A stretch of 64,000 nucleotides of DNA from Xylophilus sp. GW821-FHT01B05 (GTDB lineage: Bacteria > Pseudomonadota > Gammaproteobacteria > Burkholderiales > Burkholderiaceae_C), in assembly GCA_038961845.1 (NCBI GenBank), contig CP152408.1, positions 930,001 through 994,000 of the forward strand, written 5' to 3'. How positions within the stretch are numbered: position 1 is the first letter of the stretch; the number at the start of each line of letters is the position of its first letter. Position numbers and translations under genes: made by a program. This document shows positions 55,026 through 64,000 of this stretch, piece by piece. The notes beneath the pieces are model-generated. The model made no database searches and was not told the origin of the DNA. It saw nothing but the letters and a program-made list of their open reading frames with translations.

Positions 55026-55084
55026 GTGAAATATGCCTCTAGCCCAGGCGCTGCCTGGGCTATTAGCTATCTATTCAATAGCTG
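55026..55084 (+). repeat. Family A repeat, copy 4
   Basis: AGCCCAGGCGCTGCCTGGGCT and TAGCTATCTATTCAATAGCT stem-loops directly after the xerC stop and before the RluE-like start; the second stem carries a TTCAA loop variant. Confidence 0.85.
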
Positions 55085-55095
55085 CTGCCATCTGC

Positions 55096-55656
55096 ATGTC
55101 TCTTGCCCATCCCCCGCAACTGATCCGCTTCAACAAGCCCTACGGCGTGCTCAGCCAGTTCACGCCGGAAGGCCGCTGGCGCGGGCTGAAGGATTTCATC
55201 GACCTGCCGGGCGTCTACGTGGCCGGCCGGCTCGACGCTGACAGCGAAGGCCTGCTGCTGCTCACCAGCGACGGCCAGCTGCAGGCCCGCATCGCCGACC
55301 CGCGCTTCAAGATGGAAAAAACCTACTGGGTGCAGGTGGAAGGCGTGCCGGACGAGCGCGCCCTGGCCGCCTGGCGCAGCGGTGTGCAACTGAAAGACGG
55401 CCCCACGCTGCCAGCCCGCGCGCGCCTGCTGGCACCGCCGCCCGCCGTGTGGGAGCGCGACCCACCCATCCGCGTGCGCCAGGCCATCCCCACCAGCTGG
55501 CTGGAGCTGGTGATCCGCGAAGGCCGCAACCGCCAGGTGCGGCGCATGACGGCGGCGCTGGGCTTTCCCACGCTGCGCCTGGTTCGCGCCGCCATCGGGC
55601 CCTACAGCCTCGACGGCCTGGCGCCTGGTGCCTGGCAGGCTGCGCAGCAGGCCTGA
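55096..55656 (+). CDS. rluE: 23S rRNA pseudouridine synthase, RluE type
   Basis: A 186-residue RsuA-family enzyme without an S4 domain, as in Rlu[18 protein letters not shown], the catalytic Asp in [17 protein letters not shown], and [20 protein letters not shown] are all undamaged, unlike in the degenerate homologue at 39.1-39.9 kb. It should modify helix 90 of 23S rRNA near U2457. The rRNA methyltransferase follows 12 bp later. Confidence 0.9.
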   Translation: MSLAHPPQLIRFNKPYGVLSQFTPEGRWRGLKDFIDLPGVYVAGRLDADSEGLLLLTSDGQLQARIADPRFKMEKTYWVQVEGVPDERALAAWRSGVQLKDGPTLPARARLLAPPPAVWERDPPIRVRQAIPTSWLELVIREGRNRQVRRMTAALGFPTLRLVRAAIGPYSLDGLAPGAWQAAQQA

Positions 55657-55668
55657 CAATCCCCACCC

Positions 55669-56856
55669 ATGAAAACCTTGCGCCTGCGCGAAGGCAAGGA
55701 GCGCTCGCTCCTGCGCCGTCACCCCTGGATATTTGAATCGGCCATCGCCAAAGGCGGCGGCGACAGCGGCGAGACCGTGCGCGTGGAGTCGCACGAGGGC
55801 CAGTTCCTGGCCTGGGCCGCGTTCAGCCCGGCCTCGCGCATCCGCGCCCGGGTCTGGAGCTTCGACGAGGCCCAGCGCATCGACGCCGCCTTCCTGCACG
55901 CCACGCTGCAGCGCGCCATTGCCGCGCGGGCGCTGTTCGACATCCCCAGCGACAGCCTGCGCCTGGTGCACGGCGAATCCGACGGCCTGCCGGGCCTGGT
56001 GGTGGACCGCTACGGCGACGTGCTGGTGGCGCAGTTCGGCTCGGCCGGCGTCGAGCGCTGGAAGGCGCAGATCGCCGACGCGCTGCTGCAGATCACCGGC
56101 TGCAGCCAGCTCTACGAGCGCTCCGACGCCAGCGCGCGCGGCCTCGAAGGCCTGCCCGCCGTCACCGGCTGGCTGCGCGGCGACACGGCCGCGCCCACCG
56201 AGCTCACCATCCACGAGAACGAATGGCGCCTCACGCTGGACGTGGCCGAAGGCCACAAGACCGGCTTCTACCTGGACCAGCGCGACAGCCGCCGCCGCTT
56301 CTATGAAGTCAACCGGCGCCGTGGCTTCCAGCGCGTGCTCAACTGCTATTGCTACACCGGCGGCTTCACCGTGGCCGCGCTGGCCGGCGGCGCCGCGCAT
56401 GTCACGTCGATCGACTCCTCCGCCCCGGCGCTGCAGCGCGCGGCTGCCCACGTGGTGCTCAACGGTTTCGACACGGCGCGGGCCGAGTTTCTGGACGCCG
56501 ACGTCAACGCCTCGCTGCGCCGCTTCGGCCAGGAAGGCCGTACTTTCGATGCCATCGTGCTCGACCCGCCCAAGCTCGCCCCCACCGCGGCCCACGCTGA
56601 GCGCGCCGCACGCGCCTACAAAGACATCAACCGCCTGGCACTCAAGCTGCTGGAGCCCGGCGGCGTGCTGTTCACCTATTCCTGCTCGGGCGGCATCCCG
56701 CCAGAGCTGTTCCACAAGATCGTCGCCTCGGCCGGCGCCGACGCTGGTGTCGACGGCTACATCGGCGAGCGCCTGGCCGGCGCGCCAGACCACCCCATGA
56801 CTCTCAGCTTCCCCGAGGGCGAATACTTGAAAGGCCTGGTGGTGGTCCGCAAGTAG
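55669..56856 (+). CDS. 23S rRNA (cytosine-5) methyltransferase, RlmI-like
   Basis: A 395-residue protein. The N-terminal PUA domain (LREGKERSLLRRHPWIFESA) is followed by a central domain (DGLPGLVVDRYGDVLVAQF) and a Rossmann methyltransferase with NCYCYTGGFTVAALAGGAAH, the DPPKLAP motif IV and YSCSGGI carrying the catalytic Cys region. RlmI methylates C1962 of 23S rRNA. Probably co-transcribed with the RluE-like gene. Confidence 0.9.
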   Translation: MKTLRLREGKERSLLRRHPWIFESAIAKGGGDSGETVRVESHEGQFLAWAAFSPASRIRARVWSFDEAQRIDAAFLHATLQRAIAARALFDIPSDSLRLVHGESDGLPGLVVDRYGDVLVAQFGSAGVERWKAQIADALLQITGCSQLYERSDASARGLEGLPAVTGWLRGDTAAPTELTIHENEWRLTLDVAEGHKTGFYLDQRDSRRRFYEVNRRRGFQRVLNCYCYTGGFTVAALAGGAAHVTSIDSSAPALQRAAAHVVLNGFDTARAEFLDADVNASLRRFGQEGRTFDAIVLDPPKLAPTAAHAERAARAYKDINRLALKLLEPGGVLFTYSCSGGIPPELFHKIVASAGADAGVDGYIGERLAGAPDHPMTLSFPEGEYLKGLVVVRK

Positions 56857-56943
56857 GGCTTTCGCGCCCCGGCAGGGCAGCGTCGCGCGACCTCGCTACA
56901 CTGCCCCCCTTTCGATGCCCCGCACCCAGCACTGGACCGTTCC

Positions 56944-58008
56944 ATGAGCCTCATCCCCGCCACCATCCTCACCGGATTCCTCGGCTCCGGCAAAACCACG
57001 CTGCTCAAGCGCATCCTGTCCGAGGCGCATGGCCAGAAGATCGCTGTCATCGAGAACGAGTTCGGCGAAGAAAACATCGACAACGACATCCTGGTGAGCG
57101 AATCCAAGGAGCAGATCGTGCAGATGAGCAACGGCTGCATCTGCTGCACCATCCGCGAGGACCTGCGCGAAGCCCTGCAACTGCTGGCCGCCAAGAAGCG
57201 CAAGGGCCTGCTCGACTTCGACCGCGTGGTGATCGAAACCACCGGCCTGGCCGACCCCGGCCCGGTGGCCCAGACCTTCTTCATGGACGAGGAAATCGCC
57301 GAAAGCTACCTGCTCGACTCGGTGCTGACCCTGGTCGACGCCAAGCACGCCGCCCAGCAGCTCAACGACCGCCAGGAGGCGCGCCGCCAGATCGGCTTTG
57401 CCGACCAGCTCTTCATCAGCAAGACCGACCTGGTCGCCAAGGAAGAAACCGACGCGCTGATCCACCGCTTGAAGCACATGAACCCGCGCGCGCCGATCCA
57501 GGCCGTGCACTTCGGCGAGGTGCCGATCAAGGACGTGTTCGACCTGCGTGGCTTCAACCTCAACGCCAAGCTGGACATCGACCCCGACTTCCTCAAGGAA
57601 GACGGCCATGAGCACCACGACCACGAGGGCCACGATCACGCCCATGGCGAGCACTGCGACCACCCCTCGCACCAGCACGAAGGCGGCCACGGCCACCACC
57701 ATCACCACGATGACGACGTGAAGAGCTTCGCCTTCAAGTCCGAGCGCGCCTTCGATCCGGCCAAGCTGGAGGATTTCCTGGGCGCCGTAGTCAACATTTA
57801 CGGCCCGCGCATGCTGCGCTACAAAGGCGTGCTGAGCATGGTGGGTACCGACCGCAAAGTCATCTTCCAGGGCGTGCACCAGCTCATGGGCAGCGACCTG
57901 GGCCCCGCGTGGGGCGCGGACGAAAAACGCAACAGCAAGATGGTTTTTATCGGCATTGATCTGCCCAAGGACATCTTCCTGCAAGGCCTGGAACAGTGCC
58001 TGTCGTAA
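56944..58008 (+). CDS. COG0523 (CobW/YjiA/ZigA-like) G3E GTPase metallochaperone
   Basis: A 354-residue GTPase. Walker A GFLGSGKTTLLKRIL, the metal-binding GCICCTIREDL (CxCC), Walker B and SKTDL as the GTP-specificity motif. A His/Asp-rich loop (~residues 220-260, HHDHEGHDHAHGEHCDH) precedes the CobW C-terminal domain. Such proteins deliver zinc or cobalt to client enzymes. It lies upstream of dksA. No Zur-like operator was recognised upstream. Confidence 0.9.
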   Translation: MSLIPATILTGFLGSGKTTLLKRILSEAHGQKIAVIENEFGEENIDNDILVSESKEQIVQMSNGCICCTIREDLREALQLLAAKKRKGLLDFDRVVIETTGLADPGPVAQTFFMDEEIAESYLLDSVLTLVDAKHAAQQLNDRQEARRQIGFADQLFISKTDLVAKEETDALIHRLKHMNPRAPIQAVHFGEVPIKDVFDLRGFNLNAKLDIDPDFLKEDGHEHHDHEGHDHAHGEHCDHPSHQHEGGHGHHHHHDDDVKSFAFKSERAFDPAKLEDFLGAVVNIYGPRMLRYKGVLSMVGTDRKVIFQGVHQLMGSDLGPAWGADEKRNSKMVFIGIDLPKDIFLQGLEQCLS

Positions 58009-58037
58009 ATTCATAGCGTACGCCCCGCGCGACTCTA

Positions 58038-58043
58038 TACAAT
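58038..58043 (+). promoter_or_regulatory. Candidate dksA promoter -10 with GC-rich discriminator
   Basis: TACAAT followed at once by CGCGCCCC. A G+C-rich discriminator is typical of promoters repressed by ppGpp/DksA. The -35 element is weak. Confidence 0.35.
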
Positions 58044-58114
58044 CGCGCCCCGGCGACGGCCCGGGGGTGATCTGCCACCGGGCAACTGAAGCCCATCCTG
58101 CGAGGAGACCGTGA

Positions 58115-58810
58115 GTGAAAGCCAAGTCGAACCCCCCCAAGTCAGTGGACAGTTCCACGAAGGCAGCGCCCGCTCCGATTACCCCTGTTGCGCCGACGTC
58201 TCCTGACGTGCCGCGCAGCACCCGACCGTCTTCGCGCCTGGCGCAGTTGACCGTACCTTCCATGGCACAGGCGGTGGCCTCCACCGCCGCCAAAGCAAGC
58301 TTTTCTTCTTCGACCATGCCGACAACCGTGAATCCCCCCGCGCCCGCAGCGACCAAGAAGGACCCCAAGCTGGCCCAGAACTGGAAGACCAAGGCCGTAG
58401 GGGAATTGAGCGACGCTGAAGTGCTGGCAATGCCCGACAGCGAGTACATGAACGAGAAGCAGGTGGCTTTTTTCCGCCTGAAGCTGGTTCGCCTGAAGGA
58501 CGACATGCTGGCCAACGCCGGTGAAACCACCGAGCACCTGCGGGAAGACACCGTGGTCGTGCCCGATCCGGCTGACCGCGCCACGATCGAAGAAGAGCAC
58601 GCCCTTGAGCTGCGCACCCGCGACCGCGAGCGCAAGCTGCTGAAGAAGATCGAGCAATCCATCGTCCGCATCGACGCTGGCGACTACGGCTACTGCGACG
58701 AAACCGGCGAGCCCATTGGCGTCGGCCGCCTGCTGGCGCGTCCCACCGCCACGCTTTCGCTTGAGGCGCAACAGCGCCGCGAGCTGAAGCAGAAGATGTT
58801 CGGCGACTAG
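58115..58810 (+). CDS. dksA: RNA polymerase-binding transcription factor DksA, N-terminally extended
   Basis: Binds the RNA polymerase secondary channel and potentiates ppGpp. GTG 58115 (AGGAG upstream) gives 231 residues; ATG 58316 would give 164, nearer the family's ~150. The extra N-terminus is Ser/Thr/Pro/Ala-rich. The coiled-coil tip has the needed acidic pair in VVPDPADRATIEEEH, and LRTRDRERKLLKKIE follows. The zinc finger is reduced: only the first Cys remains in YGYCDETGEPIGVGRL, and the later positions read TATLSLEAQ. An upstream GTG at 58111 is in another frame. Confidence 0.92.
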   Translation: MKAKSNPPKSVDSSTKAAPAPITPVAPTSPDVPRSTRPSSRLAQLTVPSMAQAVASTAAKASFSSSTMPTTVNPPAPAATKKDPKLAQNWKTKAVGELSDAEVLAMPDSEYMNEKQVAFFRLKLVRLKDDMLANAGETTEHLREDTVVVPDPADRATIEEEHALELRTRDRERKLLKKIEQSIVRIDAGDYGYCDETGEPIGVGRLLARPTATLSLEAQQRRELKQKMFGD

Positions 58811-58843
58811 CCTGCGATCGGCGCTCCTGCTCGACGCTGTCCC

Positions 58844-60571
58844 ATGGCGAAAGACGACAGCCCCGGTTTTCTTTCCAAGGTGGTGCGCTTTGTGCGCAAC
58901 TCCGGCACGCCCTGGGCGGACCTTGAGGCGCCCGACACCGAAGCCGACGGCAGCTACAGCAAGCAGGTGCTGAAAGAGATGGTCGAGCGCCGTCGCCGCA
59001 ACGACTTCGTGCGGCGCCGGGAGTTCGACCAGCTACGCAAGCTGCGCCGTCGCGGCGCCTCTGCCGATCCATCGGAAGAGGCCCAGCCCTCCTTCTTCGC
59101 CACCAGCCTGCTGAGCCGTCCGGACGACCGGGCGGTAACGCTGCGCAAGATCGACGAGATCGAAGAGCAGATGTCCCGGCAGTGGTGGCAGACCCGGCCG
59201 CCCGAGCCTGGCGACCTGGGGCTGTCAACGCCCCCGGCGGGAGAGGCGCCTTGGCGGCCCGGTACCTCCATCTTCCGGGCCAGCATGATGCGGACCTCGC
59301 GCCTGCCGGCCTATGCGGCGACGGTGCCGCTGCACGAGGCGGGCCTGACGCTGCCGCCCCGGCCACATCCGCCCGCCCCGCCTGCCGGCGCGCGCCCGCT
59401 CGACCTGGAGCTGTCCGATGCGGACGCCGATGCAAGCGATGTGCTGCTGCCCTCGCTGGCCCTGCCAGCCGCAGCCGAAGAAGCGCCGCTGCCTTCCTAT
59501 CGCCATGATCCGCAGCTGGAAGAAGCGGCAATCCGCTTTGCCAATGGCGACAACGCTGGTGCCGAGGCAGCCCTGCTGGACCTGACCCTGGTCGACACGC
59601 CGACGGCAGCGGAGGCTTGGTCGGCATTGTTTGATCTTTACCGCTGCATCGGCCAGCAGGAGCGGTTTGAGGCGGCGGCGCTGGACTTCGCGCGCCGCTA
59701 CGGGCGCTCGCCGCCCGCCTGGTTTTCGCTTGCGGCGGCAGACGCCCCGCCTGGTGCCATGGCCATCGACGCGGGTTTTAGCTGGCAGTGCCCGCCTCTT
59801 CTTGGCGCCGAGGCCGTGGCCGCGCTGGAGCAGTCATTGGCCGGGGCGGCCACTCCCTGGCAGCTTGACTGGTCCACGCTGGATGCCTTCGGTGACGATG
59901 CGGCCGAGCCCTTGCGCGCGCTTTTCACGCGCTGGTGTGGCCAGGCCGTACCGCTCTGGATCGCAGGAACGGACCGCCTGGCCCGCGCGCTGCAGGAGCG
60001 CACGCCCTCCAGCGACGCCCAGGTCGATCCGGCCTGGTGGCGCCTGCGTATGGAAGCGCTGCGCGCCACGGGCCAGCCCGAGGAATTCGAAATGGTGGCG
60101 CTTGACTACTGCGTCACCTACGAGGTGTCGCCGCCTTCCTGGCAGGCGGTGCGTTGCGACTATCGCGCAGTGATGGCCGACACCCCGCAGGCCTTGCCGG
60201 CGGCTGTGCCCGCTGCCCCGCGCGCTTTGCGCAGCGACGCGGGCTTTGCCGCCGACTTCCCCGTATTGACGCAAGCGCTGACCGCGCCCGCGCCGCGCGC
60301 CGAACTGGCCGGCGAGATCCTGGGCGATGCCGATGCGGCGCTGGCGTTGCTGGACGCTGCCGCCGCCCATCGCCCGGAAGGGCTGGAGGTGGATTGCAGC
60401 CGCCTGGTGCGCATGGATTTTTCCGCGGCCGGCTCGCTGCTGAACTGGGCTGCCAATGCGCAAGCGCAGGGCCGTCCAGCCCGCCTGCAGGGCCTGCACC
60501 GGCTGGTGGCCATCTTTGCCAACGTGGTGGGCATAGGTGAGTACGCGCAGGTACTGGTTCGTGGGGATTAG
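58844..60571 (+). CDS. STAS-domain protein with internal helical repeats
   Basis: A 575-residue, apparently cytoplasmic protein with no signal or membrane segment. The N-terminal ~110 residues are basic (VERRRRNDFVRRREFDQLRK), then a Pro-rich linker. Two related units follow: AWSALFDLYRCIGQQERFEA...SPPAWFSL (~residues 258-298) and AWWRLRMEALRATGQPEEFE...SPPSWQAV (~394-434), tetratricopeptide/FimV-like. The last ~100 residues form a STAS domain (ALLDAAAAHRPEGLEVDCSRLVRMDFSAAG is split here as visible pieces only). Function unknown; position between dksA and hslVU. Confidence 0.7.
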   Translation: MAKDDSPGFLSKVVRFVRNSGTPWADLEAPDTEADGSYSKQVLKEMVERRRRNDFVRRREFDQLRKLRRRGASADPSEEAQPSFFATSLLSRPDDRAVTLRKIDEIEEQMSRQWWQTRPPEPGDLGLSTPPAGEAPWRPGTSIFRASMMRTSRLPAYAATVPLHEAGLTLPPRPHPPAPPAGARPLDLELSDADADASDVLLPSLALPAAAEEAPLPSYRHDPQLEEAAIRFANGDNAGAEAALLDLTLVDTPTAAEAWSALFDLYRCIGQQERFEAAALDFARRYGRSPPAWFSLAAADAPPGAMAIDAGFSWQCPPLLGAEAVAALEQSLAGAATPWQLDWSTLDAFGDDAAEPLRALFTRWCGQAVPLWIAGTDRLARALQERTPSSDAQVDPAWWRLRMEALRATGQPEEFEMVALDYCVTYEVSPPSWQAVRCDYRAVMADTPQALPAAVPAAPRALRSDAGFAADFPVLTQALTAPAPRAELAGEILGDADAALALLDAAAAHRPEGLEVDCSRLVRMDFSAAGSLLNWAANAQAQGRPARLQGLHRLVAIFANVVGIGEYAQVLVRGD

Positions 60572-60572
60572 G

Positions 60573-60697
60573 ACACCCCCAGGCTTCGCACTTCGTGTCT
60601 TCGCCTTCCCCCTCAAGGGGGCACATCCGGCGGCCCGGCGGAGCCGGTTCCGCGGATGTTTTGGGATGGCCTGCTCCGCGGCCTTCTGAATCTTGTG
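60573..60697 (+). repeat. Family B ~130-bp repeat, copy 4
   Basis: ACACCCCCAGGCTTCGCACT to GGCCTGCTCCGCGGCCTTCT, 1 bp after the STAS stop. Nearly the same as copy 2 over its length. Confidence 0.85.
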
Positions 60698-60735
60698 TGC
60701 TAGAGGGCCGCGCTACATGGTGTTGCGCATCGGCC

Positions 60736-60763
60736 GTTGCATTCCTGGCTTTCGCCCCCATAT
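60736..60763 (+). promoter_or_regulatory. Candidate heat-shock (sigma-32) promoter of hslVU
   Basis: CCCCATAT (60756-60763) equals the sigma-32 -10 consensus CCCCATNT; GTTGCAT lies 13 bp upstream as a weak -35. Transcription would start only a few bases before the hslV ATG, so it may give a nearly leaderless mRNA or be fortuitous. Confidence 0.35.
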
Positions 60764-60772
60764 GGCTCGCCT

Positions 60773-61321
60773 ATGGAACAATTTCACGGCACCACCATCC
60801 TCAGCGTGCGCCGCCAGACGCCTCAGGGCGTACAGGTGGCTATTGGCGGCGACGGCCAGGTCACGCTTGGCAACATCGTCGTCAAGGGCACGGCCCGCAA
60901 GGTTCGCAAGCTGCACCACGACAAGGTCCTGGCCGGTTTTGCCGGCGCCACGGCTGACGCCTTCACGCTGTTCGAGCGCTTCGAGGCCAAGCTCGAAAAG
61001 CACCAGGGGCAATTGGTCCGCGCGGCCATCGAGTTGACCAAGGACTGGCGCACCGACCGTGTGCTGCGCCGGCTGGAGGCCATGCTGGCCGTGGCCGACC
61101 GTAGCGCCTCGCTGATCATTACCGGCAACGGCGACGTGCTGGAGCCCGAGCAGGGCATCGTCGCCATCGGCTCCGGCGGCGCCTACGCACATTCGGCGGC
61201 CAAGGCGCTGCTGGACCACACCGATCTGGCGCCGCACGAGATCGTCAAAAAATCCCTGGAAATCGCCGGTGAGCTGTGCATTTACACCAATATGCACCAC
61301 ACGCTGGAAACCCTCGACTGA
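60773..61321 (+). CDS. hslV: ATP-dependent protease peptidase subunit HslV
   Basis: A 182-residue proteasome-like threonine protease. The propeptide MEQFHG is removed to expose the nucleophile Thr of [46 protein letters not shown] and [14 protein letters not shown] are family blocks. It forms a dodecamer with HslU, whose gene follows after 18 bp. Confidence 0.96.
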   Translation: MEQFHGTTILSVRRQTPQGVQVAIGGDGQVTLGNIVVKGTARKVRKLHHDKVLAGFAGATADAFTLFERFEAKLEKHQGQLVRAAIELTKDWRTDRVLRRLEAMLAVADRSASLIITGNGDVLEPEQGIVAIGSGGAYAHSAAKALLDHTDLAPHEIVKKSLEIAGELCIYTNMHHTLETLD

Positions 61322-61339
61322 ACACTCCCCGATTTGCCC

Positions 61340-62680
<1,341 letters not shown>

Positions 62681-62703
62681 GAGCAGGGGCTTGGCGTCGG
62701 CAT

Positions 62704-62751
62704 CAGACTGCTACTGTTACGAAAAGCAAGCGCTGGTGCGCTAGCAGTCTG
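62704..62751. other. Long-stem hairpin in the hslU-mraZ gap
   Basis: Perfect 10-bp arms CAGACTGCTA and TAGCAGTCTG enclose a 28-nt loop with a second stem AGCGC/GCGCT. No T-run follows, so it is not a simple terminator. Confidence 0.5.
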
Positions 62752-62860
62752 AGGAAGCACATTGATTGCCGATCCTAAGTACTTCATCTAGAACGTTTTT
62801 CGACCGGTTACTCTGTACGGACCTGCTTCTAAGTCGTTGATTTCATTGCGAAAGTCCCTG

Positions 62861-62887
62861 AAGCGCCTCTTGTGGCGCTTTTTTTTC
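62861..62887 (+). terminator. Rho-independent terminator upstream of mraZ
   Basis: AAGCGCC/GGCGCTT stem with a short loop and a run of eight T. It lies ~180 bp after hslU and 9 bp before the MraZ boxes; it could end hslVU transcription or a short RNA from this gap. Confidence 0.8.
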
Positions 62888-62895
62888 CTGCTACA

Positions 62896-62930
62896 GTGCA
62901 AAAAAGTGCAATTAAGTGGGGAAAAGTGGC
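62896..62930 (+). promoter_or_regulatory. Four phased MraZ-binding repeats
   Basis: GTGCA, GTGCA, GTGGG, GTGGC at 62896, 62906, 62916 and 62926, each separated by five A/T-rich bases, giving an exact 10-bp period. MraZ is known to bind such direct repeats upstream of its own gene to repress the dcw cluster. Confidence 0.8.
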
Positions 62931-62984
62931 CTGTCTGCTTGATCCTCGTACCGCGCTCGTAAGTCCAACCAGGGGTAATCAGTC

Positions 62985-63413
62985 GTGTTCCAAGGGGCCT
63001 CGTCGCTGAGTCTCGATGCCAAGGGGCGGCTGTCCGTCCCTACGCGGCATCGCGACGTCCTGAGCGCGACGGCGGCAGGCCAGCTCACGATCACCAAGCA
63101 TCCGCACGGCTGCCTGATGGTGTTTCCCCGCCCGGAATGGGAGAAGTTCCGGGAACGCATCGCCCAACTGCCCATGTCCGCCCAGTGGTGGAAGCGCATC
63201 TTTCTTGGCAACGCGATGGACGTGGACATGGACGGCACCGGCCGCGTGCTGGTTTCGCCCGAGCTGCGTACTGCCGCCGGTATCCAGAAGGACGCGATCC
63301 TGCTGGGCATGGGCAACCATTTCGAACTCTGGGACAAAGCCACCTACGACGCGCAAGAGGCCGAAGCAATGCAAGGCCAGATGCCCGAGGTTTTTCAGGA
63401 TTTCTCCTTCTAA
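62985..63413 (+). CDS. mraZ: Transcriptional regulator MraZ
   Basis: A 142-residue protein with two AbrB-like halves, first gene of the division/cell wall cluster; represses its own promoter. Starts at GTG 62985 ([20 protein letters not shown]). The second half repeats the motif as [20 protein letters not shown]. Four matching operator repeats lie 55-89 bp upstream. rsmH follows 7 bp after its stop. Confidence 0.95.
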   Translation: MFQGASSLSLDAKGRLSVPTRHRDVLSATAAGQLTITKHPHGCLMVFPRPEWEKFRERIAQLPMSAQWWKRIFLGNAMDVDMDGTGRVLVSPELRTAAGIQKDAILLGMGNHFELWDKATYDAQEAEAMQGQMPEVFQDFSF

Positions 63414-63420
63414 GGCATAC

Positions 63421-64000
63421 GTGGAGAACTTGAATCACACCACCGTCCTGCTGAGCGAGGCGGTCGACGCGCTTGTCGTCGACGCCGCAGGCTGCTACGT
63501 CGACGCCACTTTTGGCCGCGGCGGGCATTCGCGCCGCATTCTTTCGCAACTGGCGCCCGAGGGGCAGTTGATCGCATTCGACAAAGACCCTGATGCGATT
63601 GCCGAGGCTGGCCGCATCGACGATGCGCGGTTTTCCATCCGGCACCGCGGTTTTCGCCATCTGGGGGAATTGGCGCCGGCCAGCGTCGCCGGTGTCCTGT
63701 TGGACATCGGCGTCAGCTCTCCCCAGATCGATAACCCCGCACGGGGTTTTTCTTTTCGTTTCGACGGCCCACTCGACATGCGCATGGACCCCACGCGCGG
63801 CGAGAGCGTGGCCGAATGGCTGGCCACCGCCGAGGTGCAGCAGATAGCGGAGGTGATACGTGACTATGGCGAAGAACGGTTTGCTGGCCCCATTGCAAAG
63901 GCGATTGTTGCTCGCCGACAGGAACGGGGCCCAGTTTCAACCACCACCGAGCTGGCCGAGCTCGTGGCTGGCACGGTCAAAACCCGCGAGCCGGGCCAGA
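63421..64000 (+). CDS. rsmH: 16S rRNA (cytosine-1402 N4) methyltransferase (3' truncated by window end)
   Basis: Starts at GTG 63421 ([18 protein letters not shown]) and is open to base 64000, giving 193 of roughly 300 codons. SAM-site motif [19 protein letters not shown] and [20 protein letters not shown] are diagnostic. It methylates the P-site region of 16S rRNA and normally sits second in the dcw cluster, as here. Confidence 0.95.
   Translation, partial: MENLNHTTVLLSEAVDALVVDAAGCYVDATFGRGGHSRRILSQLAPEGQLIAFDKDPDAIAEAGRIDDARFSIRHRGFRHLGELAPASVAGVLLDIGVSSPQIDNPARGFSFRFDGPLDMRMDPTRGESVAEWLATAEVQQIAEVIRDYGEERFAGPIAKAIVARRQERGPVSTTTELAELVAGTVKTREPGQ

Noticed and set aside
57610..57720. GCCACGACCACGA-type tandem repetition
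   Set aside because: It is the coding sequence for the His/Asp-rich loop of the COG0523 GTPase, not a separate repeat.
56896..58671. 591-codon minus-strand frame across the COG0523 and dksA genes
   Set aside because: Antisense shadow produced by codon bias; both plus-strand proteins have full motifs.

Overview
The window looks like a chromosomal segment of a high-GC betaproteobacterium of the family Comamonadaceae (Acidovorax/Xylophilus/Variovorax-like). The basis is the dapF-DUF484-xerC block, cobW-dksA-STAS-hslVU running into mraZ-rsmH, the many Bug/TTT-type solute-binding proteins and LysR regulators, and the dispersed palindromic repeats. Genus assignment is inference; no database was consulted.

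Layout. 1-8 kb: 3' part of a MidA-type methyltransferase, a convergent periplasmic gamma-glutamyltransferase, then a TauD-like dioxygenase followed by a sulfonate/nitrate/taurine-type ABC transporter with two tandem paralogous binding proteins. 8-12 kb: a stand-alone GSU2403-type nucleotidyltransferase with a palindromic promoter region, then dadA-alr with a divergent Lrp-family regulator and an OsmC protein. 12-18.4 kb: a divergent LysR regulator controlling an RraA-like aldolase, an aminotransferase and a polar amino-acid ABC transporter. 18.4-19.8 kb: a MITE and an IS630-family IS in tandem, inserted exactly in a CTAG that served as stop codon for both converging neighbours. 19.8-32 kb: LysR/M20 peptidase/Bug protein, FAD-dependent dehydrogenase, J-domain protein, cysteine synthase, EamA exporter, AraC regulator, an NTF2-like/LLM flavin oxidoreductase/LysR group, and the RNase P RNA gene.

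32.4-39 kb: a six-gene MarR-controlled efflux operon (FUSC transporter, DUF1656, HlyD adaptor, outer-membrane lipoprotein, Bcr/CflA MFS pump). 39-43 kb: a degenerate S4/pseudouridine-synthase-like protein, a Fur-box nitroreductase, and a Tat-exported alginate-lyase/FN3/LamG lipoprotein. 43-48 kb: a gallate-use cluster (porin, Bug binding protein, gallate dioxygenase) divergent from a frameshifted LysR gene. 48-52.4 kb: a soluble double-PAS chemoreceptor, a Nudix-MBL fusion, a 270-bp MITE and tag. 52.4-64 kb: housekeeping genes dapF, DUF484, xerC, rluE-like, rlmI-like, COG0523 GTPase, dksA, a STAS protein, hslVU, and the start of the dcw cluster with four phased MraZ boxes.

The most distinctive layer is repeats. 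Family A is a small double-hairpin element (seven copies, one lying inside a reading frame). Family B is a ~130-bp element (four copies, one carrying a nested 24-bp repeat). Family C has long inverted ends (two copies). There are also two MITEs. Several of these sit at or on stop codons. No CRISPR array, tRNA or prophage was seen, and no single unprecedented multi-gene system could be established.
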